Assembly: GCA_002427615.1 (NCBI GenBank) | Contig: DIFH01000022.1 | Coordinates: forward strand, 1 to 10,138 | Origin: Paludibacter sp. UBA5753 | Lineage (GTDB): Bacteria > Bacteroidota > Bacteroidia > Bacteroidales > Paludibacteraceae | DNA: 10,138 nt | Reading direction: 5' to 3' | In this document: positions 1-6,912 of the stretch, one piece after another | Numbering within the stretch: position 1 is the stretch's first letter | Layout: every line of letters begins with the position of its first letter | Translations under genes and position numbers: made by a program | Notes under the pieces: model-generated | Database searches by the model: none | Told to the model about the DNA's origin: nothing | Seen by the model: the letters and a program-made list of their open reading frames with translations, nothing else

Positions 1-42
1 AAAATGGTCAGTTATATTCAAAACCTTGCATTTACACCTAAA

Positions 43-62
43 AAATTACTATAAATTACTAT
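43..62. repeat. Tandem 10-bp direct repeat
   Basis: AAATTACTAT occurs twice back to back (43-52 and 53-62). It is short and A/T-rich, so it may be chance or replication slippage; no function can be assigned. Confidence 0.5.
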
Positions 63-94
63 TTATCAGACTCATTATACTTTTTCAGCAGACC

Positions 95-126
95 CTAAAT
101 AGAATTTGTTTATAAATTCTATTTAG
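95..126. terminator. Perfect 13-bp inverted repeat, possible terminator of a gene to the left
   Basis: CTAAATAGAATTT (95-107) and its exact reverse complement (114-126) flank a 6-nt loop. All 13 pairs match, but only two are G:C, so the RNA stem would be of modest stability. A T-rich stretch containing TCTTTTT follows at about 134-150. The arrangement suits a terminator for a gene ending left of the window, or an operator-like palindrome. Which of these applies cannot be told from here. Confidence 0.4.
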
Positions 127-191
127 CGCTTTACTATCTTTTTAACCTTTTTCATTAAACTATAATTGTGTTAAATCTGAATTTATATCAA

Positions 192-254
192 ATTTTTAAT
201 TAATATGCACTAAACAACTTTAGCATGAAATATGTTAAGTATTTAATTAAAAAT
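192..254. repeat. 12-bp A/T inverted repeat with a wide spacer
   Basis: ATTTTTAATTAA (192-203) is matched by TTAATTAAAAAT (243-254), with 39 nt between the arms. Every base is A or T in an A/T-rich stretch, so chance is a serious alternative. It could also be an upstream regulatory site of sucC. Confidence 0.25.
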
Positions 255-357
255 ATTTATCTTAAAAACGTTACTCCAATCATATACTGATAAACATTTT
301 TTCAAATATCAAAAAACCGAGTCGGAAATATTTTGAGTAATAAAACTTTATTTATAA

Positions 358-1488
358 ATGAAAATTCACGAATATCAAGCAAAAGAAATTTTCTCACGTT
401 ACTCCATTCCGGTAACAAACGAGACCCTATGCTATACCGTTGACGAAGTAGCAGCTGCTGCCCAAAAATTAGGAATGCCCGTCGTGGTAAAGGCACAAGT
501 ACATGCCGGAGGTCGGGGAAAAGCCGGCGGCGTTAAGCTTGTCCGGACAATCGAGGAAGCACGCGCTGCGGCCGGCAAAATACTGGGCATGGATATCAAG
601 GGTTACACGGTCGGGAAAGTACTGGTGGCTCAAGGCGTTAAATTCAATTCCGAATTTTATGTCGGGCTTACCATTGACCGAAACTCCAAATCGGTCATTT
701 TTATGGCAAGCGCCGAAGGTGGCGTCGAAATAGAAGAAGTAGCCAAAGAAAACCCCGACGCTATTTACAAATTTGTTATCGACCCCGATTTAGGAATGTC
801 CGATTTCCTCGCCCGTAAAATTGCCTTCAAACTTTTCAGGGACATGTCGCTCGTAAAACAAGCCGTAGATTTATTCCGAAAATTATATCAAATTTTCATT
901 GACACCGATGCGTCCTTGGTTGAGATCAATCCATTAGTTGTTACCAACGATGGAAAATTGCTCGCATTGGATGGAAAAATGAATTTCGATGATAATGCCC
1001 TGTATCGCCAACCAGAAATAGAAGCCATCAACGAACCTACCGAAGACGAAAAGAAAGAAATTGCAGCCAAAAACAGCGGTTTAACATATATCCGTTTAGA
1101 TGGAAACATTGGTTGCATGGTCAACGGTGCGGGATTAGCCATGGCTACCATGGATGTTATAAAATATTTCGGAGGTAATCCGGCAAATTTCCTCGACATC
1201 GGTGGAAGTTCGAGTCCTCAAAAAGTAATTGACGCAATGAATTTGCTCCTGTCCGATAAAAATGTAAAAGTGATTATGATCAATATTTTTGGCGGTATCA
1301 CACGTTGCGATGATGTAGCTCGTGGACTGATAACTGCTTTAGATCAAATGAAAGTAAATATTCCCATCGTTATTCGACTGTCCGGAACCAATGCCGAAGA
1401 AGGCTTACGCATTATCAAGGAAAAAAACTTACCAACTGTCGGATCGTTAAGCGAAGCAGCACAGGAAGCTATAAGGTTAGTTAATTAG
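358..1488 (+). CDS. sucC: Succinyl-CoA synthetase (ADP-forming), beta subunit
   Basis: This is the beta subunit of the enzyme that interconverts succinyl-CoA and succinate while making ATP or GTP, in the cytoplasmic TCA or succinate pathway. The protein is 376 residues against 388 in E. coli. The N-terminal MKIHEYQAKEIF and the lysine/glycine-rich KAQVHAGGRGKAGG (about 45-58) belong to the ATP-grasp nucleotide-binding half. LVEINPLV (about 187-194) carries the conserved Glu and Asn, and LDGKMNFDDNALYRQP (about 204-219) is the metal-binding segment with its Asp. The C-terminal ligase half contains NIFGGITRCDDVARG (about 309-323), matching the E. coli GGIVRCD region. The ATG at 358 gives the expected N-terminus with no room for an upstream extension. 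sucD, its obligate partner, follows after 110 nt on the same strand. The nucleotide preference (ATP or GTP) cannot be read reliably from sequence alone. Confidence 0.97.
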   Translation: MKIHEYQAKEIFSRYSIPVTNETLCYTVDEVAAAAQKLGMPVVVKAQVHAGGRGKAGGVKLVRTIEEARAAAGKILGMDIKGYTVGKVLVAQGVKFNSEFYVGLTIDRNSKSVIFMASAEGGVEIEEVAKENPDAIYKFVIDPDLGMSDFLARKIAFKLFRDMSLVKQAVDLFRKLYQIFIDTDASLVEINPLVVTNDGKLLALDGKMNFDDNALYRQPEIEAINEPTEDEKKEIAAKNSGLTYIRLDGNIGCMVNGAGLAMATMDVIKYFGGNPANFLDIGGSSSPQKVIDAMNLLLSDKNVKVIMINIFGGITRCDDVARGLITALDQMKVNIPIVIRLSGTNAEEGLRIIKEKNLPTVGSLSEAAQEAIRLVN

Positions 1489-1530
1489 ATGATGCTATGA
1501 TTGAAATCAAAAAATTCACGAAACACTAAA

Positions 1531-1563
1531 CCTGACTGCCTTCAGGCAAGTACGAAACTCAGG
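1531..1563 (+). other. Foldable segment in the sucC-sucD gap
   Basis: In the 110-nt gap between sucC and sucD, CCTGA (1531-1535) can pair with TCAGG (1559-1563), enclosing a small inner stem TGCC/GGCA (1537-1540 with 1545-1548). Alternatively CCTGA can pair with the nearer TCAGG at 1542-1546, giving a mutually exclusive fold. The stems are short. There is no T-run after them, so this is not a standard intrinsic terminator. A role in processing or in the relative expression of the two subunits is inference only. Confidence 0.3.
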
Positions 1564-1598
1564 ACATAAAAACATAATACAAGAAATAAAATAATAAC

Positions 1599-2501
1599 AT
1601 GAGCATATTAGTCAATAAAAACACAAAATTGGTCGTTCAGGGAATTACCGGACGAGATGGTAGCTTTCATACCGGAAAAATGAAAAAATACGGGACCAAT
1701 ATTGTTGCCGGTGTATCGCCAGGCAAAGGTGGACAAACCATACACGATATTCCTGTTTTCAATACGGTGGAAGATGCCGTAAAAGCAACAGGCGCCAATA
1801 CTTCCGTAATTTTTGTACCGGCGCCACTGGCTGGCGATGCTATTCTCGAAGCGGCAGATGGAGGAATCGAACTGGTTGTCTGTATTTCGGAAGGTGTTCC
1901 AACACTCGACATGGTAAAAGCCACCAATTATCTCAAAAAGAAAGGTGTAAAACTTATCGGAGCCAATTGTCCAGGACTTATAACGCCCGACGAATCGTTA
2001 ATTGGAATTCTTCCGGGCAATATCTTTAAAAAAGGAAATGTAGGTTTAATGAGCCGCAGTGGCACACTGACTTATTTGATGGTTAGTTTACTTACCAACA
2101 GTGGTTTGGGACAAAGTACTTGTGTTGGTATTGGCGGCGATCCTGTAGCCGGACTCTATTATCAGGAACTTTTGCAAATGTTCGAAGATGATCCCGAAAC
2201 AGAGGCTATTGTGTTGATTGGTGAAATCGGCGGCGATGCTGAAGAACGGGCAGCTCAATATATCAAGGAACATATCACAAAACCCGTGATAGCCTTTATC
2301 GCCGGACAAACTGCGCCTCCTGATAAACGCATGGGACATGCCGGCGCCATCATATCAAGTGGAAGCGGAACTGCTGCCGAAAAAATAGCAGCGTTCGAAG
2401 CTGTCGGTGTTCCGGTTGCCCGGCAGCCAGTTGAGCTACCTGAATTGGTAAAGGAAAAACTTGCCGAAAGAAAAAATAAAAAAGAAAATGATTATCCGTA
2501 A
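1599..2501 (+). CDS. sucD: Succinyl-CoA synthetase (ADP-forming), alpha subunit
   Basis: The alpha subunit binds CoA and carries the phosphohistidine intermediate. The protein is 300 residues against 289 in E. coli. The N-terminal Rossmann CoA-binding domain shows VVQGITGRDGSFHT (about 12-25) and GVSPGKGG (about 38-45). GANCPGLITP (121-130) and SRSGTLTY (152-159) follow. The ligase domain contains GQSTCVGIGGDP (171-182), IGEIGGDAEE with the conserved Glu209, and RMGHAGAI with His247, equivalent to the phosphorylated His246 of E. coli. The extra length is a lysine/glutamate-rich tail after about residue 284, which looks like a flexible end. The start at 1599 gives the standard MSILVNK N-terminus. 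An A-rich leader without Shine-Dalgarno precedes it. Co-transcription with sucC is likely from order and strand, though the gap is longer than usual. Confidence 0.97.
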   Translation: MSILVNKNTKLVVQGITGRDGSFHTGKMKKYGTNIVAGVSPGKGGQTIHDIPVFNTVEDAVKATGANTSVIFVPAPLAGDAILEAADGGIELVVCISEGVPTLDMVKATNYLKKKGVKLIGANCPGLITPDESLIGILPGNIFKKGNVGLMSRSGTLTYLMVSLLTNSGLGQSTCVGIGGDPVAGLYYQELLQMFEDDPETEAIVLIGEIGGDAEERAAQYIKEHITKPVIAFIAGQTAPPDKRMGHAGAIISSGSGTAAEKIAAFEAVGVPVARQPVELPELVKEKLAERKNKKENDYP

Positions 2502-2515
2502 TGTGTCCTAATTTA

Positions 2516-2665
2516 TATTTCGGTGCGCTGCACCTTTGTGCTTTTTCTGCTTGTATTTTTTACCAATTTACCGGGACTCTTTCCTTTTGTTGACAAGTGC
2601 AGCGCACCGTTATATTGGGAGAAATAATATCCCGAATAAAAATAAAGGTGCAGCGCACCGAAATA
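2516..2665. repeat. REP/BIME-like palindromic repeat element between sucD and yaaA
   Basis: Two perfect 22-bp arms (2516-2537 and 2644-2665) are exact reverse complements with about 106 bp between them. The core of each arm is itself a miniature palindrome, GGTGC-GCT-GCACC. A third copy of the core, GTGCAGCGCACCG (2597-2609), lies inside in the orientation of the right arm. A further inner hairpin pairs TATTGGGA (2613-2620) with TCCC and AATA (2630-2638), with one bulged G. No coding frame fits. No clean target duplication is visible: TTTA abuts the left arm, while the right arm is followed by GTTTA. The design resembles paired REP sequences (BIMEs) or a short non-autonomous element. The transcribed arms could also form a strong hairpin that ends the sucCD transcript. 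Mobilisation by a REP-associated tyrosine transposase is inference, as no such gene is in the window. Confidence 0.7.
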
Positions 2666-2778
2666 GTTTATTTGAAACTTTAGAAGCTTTTTCGGATAAT
2701 CATTAAAGCAAATATCTGCCTGTATTTTTCAATTAAGCAATTAAACAGAGACTCATTCAGAAGGAATTGATACGTTAG

Positions 2779-3549
2779 ATGATAATTATACTTTCACCTG
2801 CAAAAATTCAAAATTTTAAAACGCCAACTTCTACCCCGAAGTATTCCCGACCGGAATTCATGTCTGAAGCAGAACAGATTGTGGAGTTAATGCGCAAGTT
2901 AACCCCTTATGAATTAAGCAGTCTTCTAAACACAAACGTACATCTTACCAATCTGAATTTCGACCGTTACTTCAACTGGCATCAACCGTTTACACCCGAA
3001 AATTCAAAACAAGCAGTACTGGCTTTTGATGGCGAGGTTTTCAGGGGACTGAACGCAAAAGAATTTTCGGATAAAGATTTTGATTATGCCCAATCTCATT
3101 TACGCATTTTATCCGGACTATATGGCGTTTTGCGTCCGCTTGACCTGATTCAGCCTTACCGGCTTGAAGTAAGTTCAAAACTACAAAATCCTTTTGGAAA
3201 CGACTTATACGCTTACTGGAGAGAAAATGTGACCAATTCAGTCCTCAAAGCATTGAAAGAATCAGGTAAGCCCCGAATTATCCTGAATCTGGCTTCGATG
3301 GAATATTATAAAACACTGGATTTAAAAGGCAAAAATGTAAATGTTATTGATGTGGAGTTTTATGAATTCAAAAATGATAAATACGTGCAAATAGTTATCT
3401 ACACCAAAAGAGCACGAGGACTGATGGCACGTTATATTATCGAAAATCAAATTGAAACCGTGGAAGACCTGAAAGGCTTTAATTCTGAGAACTACTGGTT
3501 CAGTCCGCAAATGTCAACCGAAAACAAGCTGGTATTCACAAGAGGCTGA
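2779..3549 (+). CDS. yaaA: Peroxide stress protein YaaA (DUF328/UPF0246 family)
   Basis: YaaA proteins protect cells during peroxide stress by lowering free iron; in E. coli the gene is in the OxyR regulon and the protein binds DNA. That knowledge comes from the family. The 256-residue product is the usual length (E. coli 258). It shows the family signatures in order: N-terminal MIIILSPAK; AFDGEVFRGL (82-91); LRILSGLYGVLRPLDL (108-123) followed by IQPYRLE; LNLASMEYYK (169-178); TKRARGLMARYII (209-221). No signal peptide or membrane segment is present, so it is cytoplasmic. The ATG at 2779 gives the exact family N-terminus. It stands alone after the palindromic element, and converges with the next gene, leaving only 15 nt between the stop codons and no strong terminator there. 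No OxyR-type site or clear promoter was identified upstream. Confidence 0.93.
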   Translation: MIIILSPAKIQNFKTPTSTPKYSRPEFMSEAEQIVELMRKLTPYELSSLLNTNVHLTNLNFDRYFNWHQPFTPENSKQAVLAFDGEVFRGLNAKEFSDKDFDYAQSHLRILSGLYGVLRPLDLIQPYRLEVSSKLQNPFGNDLYAYWRENVTNSVLKALKESGKPRIILNLASMEYYKTLDLKGKNVNVIDVEFYEFKNDKYVQIVIYTKRARGLMARYIIENQIETVEDLKGFNSENYWFSPQMSTENKLVFTRG

Positions 3550-3564
3550 AACAATTACTTTTTG

Positions 3565-4539
3565 TTACTGCTCCCTGTATTGGTAAGTCGCTTTTTTCAG
3601 CCGATCCATAATGGAAATACCGATTCCTTTTTCGATAACCCGCTCGATGTAAATTTGTTTTACATCCGGGTCATCTTCCATTTCGTGCAGGCTGGTAAAG
3701 AGATTTGCGGCAATTTCAATTAAATTACCTCGTTCCGATGTGTAAATTATCTTACTTACCTTGAGTTTTTCATCCCGTTTCTTATGTAAAATAACCCCCG
3801 AATCCGCAGGAAGTCCGGTCTGCGTTTTATCGAGAAAAAATAAGGGTTTCAAGGGGGAATAATGGCTGTTGAGCAACCCCGGCGAATTGATTTTATCATT
3901 ATGTTGCGCTACTTCCACCCGGATATTGGGCAATACTTTCGAAATATCTTCTGCCGTAATGATTCCAGGGCGTAAAATGGTGCAACGGTTATTCTCCACC
4001 ATCACTACAGTCGATTCGATCCCTACCAAATGGTCGATATCATCGCCGGCTAACAGATAATCGATTTTCATTTTTTGCTTTACCACATGCTTATAACTTG
4101 TGGGGCTTAATTGTCCGAAGCGATTGGCGCTTGGCGCTGCAACAGGCACTCCGGCAAGTCGGATTAATTTATGAGCCAACGGATGAGCCGGCATTCGCAC
4201 AGCCACAGTATCCAAGCCCGAACTGATTAAATCGGGAACAATGGTCGATTTTTTGTAAACAATGGTGAGCGGACCAGGCATAAAATGTTTGGCAAGTTCA
4301 TAAACTAAAGGCTCAATTGGCGCTGCAAATAGCTGGTTAAGTTGGCAGATGTCGGAAATATGCACAATCAACGGATCGAAAGTGGGGCGTTGTTTGGCTT
4401 CAAATATTTTAGCAACAGCCAACGGATTAAGCGCATTAGCGCCCAAGCCGTAAACCGTTTCCGTAGGAAAAGCTACTAAACCACCGTTACGCAGACATGC
4501 TGCGGCTTCCTGTATTGATTCTTCGGTAATTATCTTCAT
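3565..4539 (-). CDS. sua5: Threonylcarbamoyl-AMP synthase, long Sua5-type (YrdC domain plus C-terminal Sua5 domain)
   Basis: This enzyme makes threonylcarbamoyl-AMP from threonine, bicarbonate and ATP, the first step of the t6A37 modification of ANN-decoding tRNAs. The YrdC domain spans about residues 1-205: PTETVYGLGA (25-34), KQRPTFDPLIVHI (49-61), PGPLT (88-92), VAVRMPAHPLA (112-122), APSANRFGQLSPTS (135-148), GIESTVV (173-179) and LRPG (189-192). The linker PGLLNSHYSP (220-229) is the Sua5 signature, and a small C-terminal domain follows, ending in GIGISIMDRLKKA. At 324 residues it is the long form, not the about 190-residue TsaC of E. coli. KQRPTFDPL has Asp where many homologues have Asn, which I believe is common in this phylum. 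The gene starts 4 nt after the stop of the helicase on the same strand, so it is very probably the second gene of a two-gene operon. Confidence 0.94.
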   Translation of the reverse strand: MKIITEESIQEAAACLRNGGLVAFPTETVYGLGANALNPLAVAKIFEAKQRPTFDPLIVHISDICQLNQLFAAPIEPLVYELAKHFMPGPLTIVYKKSTIVPDLISSGLDTVAVRMPAHPLAHKLIRLAGVPVAAPSANRFGQLSPTSYKHVVKQKMKIDYLLAGDDIDHLVGIESTVVMVENNRCTILRPGIITAEDISKVLPNIRVEVAQHNDKINSPGLLNSHYSPLKPLFFLDKTQTGLPADSGVILHKKRDEKLKVSKIIYTSERGNLIEIAANLFTSLHEMEDDPDVKQIYIERVIEKGIGISIMDRLKKATYQYREQ

Positions 4540-4543
4540 TGAG

Positions 4544-5875
4544 CTATTTTTTCTTTTGTCCTCTCGATTTGGGTTTCCCGTATTTATTACGCATCGCTTC
4601 CGCCCGACGTACTTTCATATTCACTTTTTTATTCTTGTCCTTTTTCTCGTGAAAAGCCGCACCGTTTTCTTCTTTTTTAGGCAAAGTTACCAATACATTT
4701 TTCATAGTCACTTTGGGCAATTCGTCTTCGGTGAGTTCTTTCGAAATGTCAACTTCTTCAGGCATTTTCATCATGGGTATTTTGATACCCATTAATTCTT
4801 CTATGTTTTTGCGATAATCGGTATCGGCTTTAGTAATAAACGCCAATGCAACCCCTTTTTTATCAGCGCGTCCCGTACGGCCAATACGGTGCATATAACT
4901 CTCGGGAACTTCGGGCATATCAAAATTTACCACATGCGTTATATCGTCGAAATCAAGTCCGCGGGCAACGATATCGGTAGCAATCAACACACGTAATTTA
5001 TTGTTGTTGAATGATCTGAATGCTTCGAAACGATTGTTTTGCGATTTATTGGAGTGAATAACGCCAATAGTTTCGGGAAACAGGGGAGAAATTCTTTCGA
5101 ACACATCATCGGCCATTTTTTTAGTCGAAACAAAGACCAACACTTTGGCAAACTCAGGATGCGTTTTCAGTAGAAATGCGAGTAAATTTATTTTCGTATT
5201 GAAATTCGGCACTTTAATGCCGGCTTGCTTGATGTTTTCGAGTGGCGTCCCTGTGTGTGCGGCTTCAATTTCGAGCGGATCGACAAAAAAATCGGCAATA
5301 AAAACTTTCAGTTCTTCGGTGATGGTTGCCGAAAACATCAGGTTCTGGCGCTTTATTGGCAATAAGTCGATGATACGAATTAATTGCGGTCGGAAACCGA
5401 GATTCAACATTTCATCCACTTCATCAATGATAAAACGCTTCACTGATTTCAGTTTCAAACTGCCGTTCAATACAAAATCGAGCAACCGACCAGGAGTAGC
5501 CACCAGCACATCCAATCCGGCCAGTATGAGTGGAGTTTGTTGCACCATATTTACCCCACCATAAACACCTGCCACGCGAATTTGCATGTATTTCGCCAGT
5601 TTTTCCACATCGTCGACAACCTGTAAAACAAGCTCTCGTGTCGGGACAACAATCAGTATGGTAGGATTTTTCTCCTTCGAGAATTTCCACTGGCGTAAAC
5701 AAGGCAACAAATAAGAGATGGTTTTCCCTGTTCCGGTCTGTGCTATTCCCACAACATCCCTTCCCGACATAATCACGGGAAAAGCTTTTTCCTGAATGGT
5801 AGTAGGTTGGGTAATTTGCAGGTCGCTCAGGGCATTGGCTAAAGGTGTATTTATATTGAAATCGGTAAATTGCAT
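4544..5875 (-). CDS. DEAD-box-family ATP-dependent RNA helicase with DEVD motif II
   Basis: This is a superfamily 2 RNA helicase that unwinds short RNA duplexes using ATP, acting in ribosome assembly or mRNA turnover (family knowledge). All core motifs are present in the 443 residues: a Q-motif region with FTDFNI and PTTIQEKAFP; motif I AQTGTGKT (45-52); Ia PTREL (78-82); Ib TPGR (127-130); motif II DEVD (151-154); III SAT (182-184); IV VLVFVSTKK (245-253); V ATDIVARGLD (299-308); and VI HRIGRTGRADK (329-339). The tail after about residue 408 is strongly basic, ending RGQKKK, and probably adds RNA affinity. Motif II has Val in place of Ala; the catalytic Asp-Glu and final Asp are kept, so ATPase activity is expected. 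The protein most resembles RhlE/CsdA-like bacterial helicases, but the subgroup is not certain and no symbol is given. It leads the apparent operon with the Sua5 gene. Confidence 0.94.
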   Translation of the reverse strand: MQFTDFNINTPLANALSDLQITQPTTIQEKAFPVIMSGRDVVGIAQTGTGKTISYLLPCLRQWKFSKEKNPTILIVVPTRELVLQVVDDVEKLAKYMQIRVAGVYGGVNMVQQTPLILAGLDVLVATPGRLLDFVLNGSLKLKSVKRFIIDEVDEMLNLGFRPQLIRIIDLLPIKRQNLMFSATITEELKVFIADFFVDPLEIEAAHTGTPLENIKQAGIKVPNFNTKINLLAFLLKTHPEFAKVLVFVSTKKMADDVFERISPLFPETIGVIHSNKSQNNRFEAFRSFNNNKLRVLIATDIVARGLDFDDITHVVNFDMPEVPESYMHRIGRTGRADKKGVALAFITKADTDYRKNIEELMGIKIPMMKMPEEVDISKELTEDELPKVTMKNVLVTLPKKEENGAAFHEKKDKNKKVNMKVRRAEAMRNKYGKPKSRGQKKK

Positions 5876-5898
5876 CGTATGTGGATTGAAATTTTATG

Positions 5899-5929
5899 CA
5901 AAGATACTTCAAAGTTGCGAGACCCCCAA
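5899..5929 (-). promoter_or_regulatory. Bacteroidota-type promoter of the helicase-sua5 operon
   Basis: Read on the minus strand, TATCTTTG (5906-5899) is an exact match to the Bacteroidota -7 consensus TAnnTTTG. A TTG (5929-5927) stands exactly 20 nt upstream of it, in the position of the -33 element. Transcription would begin near 5893, giving a leader of under 20 nt before the ATG at 5875. The -33 element lies inside a G-rich run on the same strand (GGGAGGGTTGGGGG, 5936-5923). Confidence 0.6.
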
Positions 5930-6011
5930 CCCTCCCGTCCAAGCTAAGAAAGCTTAAAAACTGCCATCCTGTAAAGTTAATTGTATAAGCACGGTAAACT
6001 TTCATTCCCCC

Positions 6012-6036
6012 CGAACCTCCATTTGCAGGAGGTTTG
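6012..6036 (-). terminator. Hairpin just after pdxH, probable terminator
   Basis: On the minus strand, AACCTCC and GGAGGTT form a 7-bp stem with a 7-nt loop. A C:G pair one step further out, past a mismatch or wobble position, can lengthen it. The stem begins about 7-10 nt after the pdxH stop codon (6046-6044). No U-tract follows; a G-run does. This is therefore a likely 3'-end hairpin, though not a textbook intrinsic terminator. Confidence 0.45.
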
Positions 6037-6043
6037 TATATTA

Positions 6044-6676
6044 TTACGGCGCTAATCTTTCAATTTTCCACTCATTTTCATTGATCAAACTAAAATACAA
6101 CCTGTCGTGCAACCGGTTAGGCCGTCCCTGCCAGAATTCAAAAGTCAAGGGACGTACCAGGTATCCACCCCAATGGGGAGGTTTTGGTACATTTTCGCCG
6201 AATTGTTTTTTATAATTATCGTACCGCGTGTCTAAGACTTCATAATTTTCAATAACCCTGCTTTGCGGCGAAGCCCAAGCTCCCAACCGGCTGTCGACCG
6301 GACGCGACTTGAAATAATCAACCGACACATTTTCAGGCAACTTCTCCGCCTTGCCTGTAATCCTGACTTGCCTTTCAAGGGTTTGCCAGAAAAACAGCAT
6401 TGAAACACGGTTGTTTTCGGCTATTTGCCTTGCTTTATTTCCTTCGTAATTGGTATAAAATGTCAACCCGTTTTCAGAAAAATCTTTCAGCAGAACAACT
6501 CTCGAATGAGGCTGCCAATGGCTGTCGACTGTCGAAACAACCATAGCGGTAGGTTCGGATTCTTCACTGTCAATAGCCGCTTGCAACCATAATTTGAATT
6601 GTTCAAAAGGATTTGAATGAACATCTTTTTCGGTCAATACAGAAAATTCATACTGTTTTCGTATATCGTGCAACAT
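6044..6676 (-). CDS. pdxH: Pyridoxine/pyridoxamine 5'-phosphate oxidase
   Basis: PdxH is an FMN flavoenzyme that oxidises pyridoxine or pyridoxamine 5'-phosphate to pyridoxal 5'-phosphate, using O2 and releasing H2O2. The 210-residue product (E. coli 218) has the family landmarks: HSRVVLLKDF (57-66) for FMN and substrate contacts; FYTNYEGNKARQI (73-85); FWQTLERQVRITG (96-108); YFKSRPVDSRLGAWAS (121-136); WGGYLVRPLTFEFWQG (169-184); RLHDR (188-192); and the canonical C-terminus WKIERLAP. I chose the ATG at 6676. An in-frame ATG at 6787 would add 37 hydrophobic residues with no counterpart in the family, and MLHDIRKQYE aligns with known N-termini. It is cytoplasmic and single-gene, divergent from gcvP. 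No exact promoter box was found upstream. The enzyme's need for oxygen hints that the host meets some O2, although many anaerobic Bacteroidales also carry pdxH. Confidence 0.95.
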   Translation of the reverse strand: MLHDIRKQYEFSVLTEKDVHSNPFEQFKLWLQAAIDSEESEPTAMVVSTVDSHWQPHSRVVLLKDFSENGLTFYTNYEGNKARQIAENNRVSMLFFWQTLERQVRITGKAEKLPENVSVDYFKSRPVDSRLGAWASPQSRVIENYEVLDTRYDNYKKQFGENVPKPPHWGGYLVRPLTFEFWQGRPNRLHDRLYFSLINENEWKIERLAP

Positions 6677-6827
6677 AATTTTAAGATTTACAACATAACC
6701 GGTAAACAAATAAATACTGAATAGGTTTATCGCAGATACAATTTTTTGATTTTGCAATGGAAATAAATCAACCGAAAACAGCGGCAAAATATTTCTAATT
6801 AAAACTTTATTGCCCCATAACTTACAA

Positions 6828-6869
6828 GTTGAAATCTTTGTGTAAATGCCTTATTTTGTTGAAATCTTT
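6828..6869. repeat. 12-bp direct repeat 30 bp apart in the pdxH-gcvP divergent region
   Basis: GTTGAAATCTTT occurs at 6828-6839 and again at 6858-6869. The 30-bp period is close to three helical turns, and the pair lies upstream of the likely gcvP -7 box. Tandem same-face binding by a regulator is possible. No known binding site is recognised. Confidence 0.45.
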
Positions 6870-6904
6870 TTTTCTTATTTCAGGTTTTTTTCCAAAAGAA
6901 ACAC

Positions 6905-6912
6905 TACTTTTG
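6905..6912 (+). promoter_or_regulatory. Probable gcvP promoter (-7 element)
   Basis: TACTTTTG is an exact TAnnTTTG match. Transcription would start near 6918 and leave a leader of about 24 nt before the ATG at 6942. The expected -33 position (about 6878-6884) reads TTTCAGG, a weak match, so this promoter may depend on an activator. The box lies downstream of the alternative ATG at 6846, which supports the later gcvP start. Confidence 0.5.

Larger units (their letters stand above)
1..357. other. A/T-rich non-coding leader upstream of sucC
   Basis: No credible gene is seen here: the open frames are short, lack any family resemblance and are rich in A/T codons. The stretch holds a tandem 10-mer, a perfect 13-bp inverted repeat and a looser A/T inverted repeat, each listed separately. 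I find no exact TAnnTTTG box. The closest match near sucC is TATTTTG at about 329-335, one base short in spacing, so the sucC promoter is not located with confidence. The last bases before the sucC ATG are A/T-rich with no Shine-Dalgarno match, as is usual in Bacteroidota. Confidence 0.6.

Noticed and set aside
3550..3564. Small inverted repeat AACAA/TTGTT between yaaA and the sua5 gene, considered as a bidirectional terminator
   Set aside because: Only five weak pairs, partly inside the sua5 stop region; too little to call.
5145..5564. 139-codon plus-strand frame inside the helicase gene
   Set aside because: Antisense to the conserved helicase core, with no recognisable domain.
5424..6005. 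193-codon open frame on the minus strand
   Set aside because: It overlaps the start of the helicase gene in another frame, contains no family motif, and its amino-acid make-up is that of an out-of-frame translation. The helicase frame carries all conserved motifs.
6677..6787. N-terminal extension of PdxH from the ATG at 6787
   Set aside because: The 37 extra residues have no counterpart in PdxH proteins, and the ATG at 6676 gives the standard length and N-terminus.
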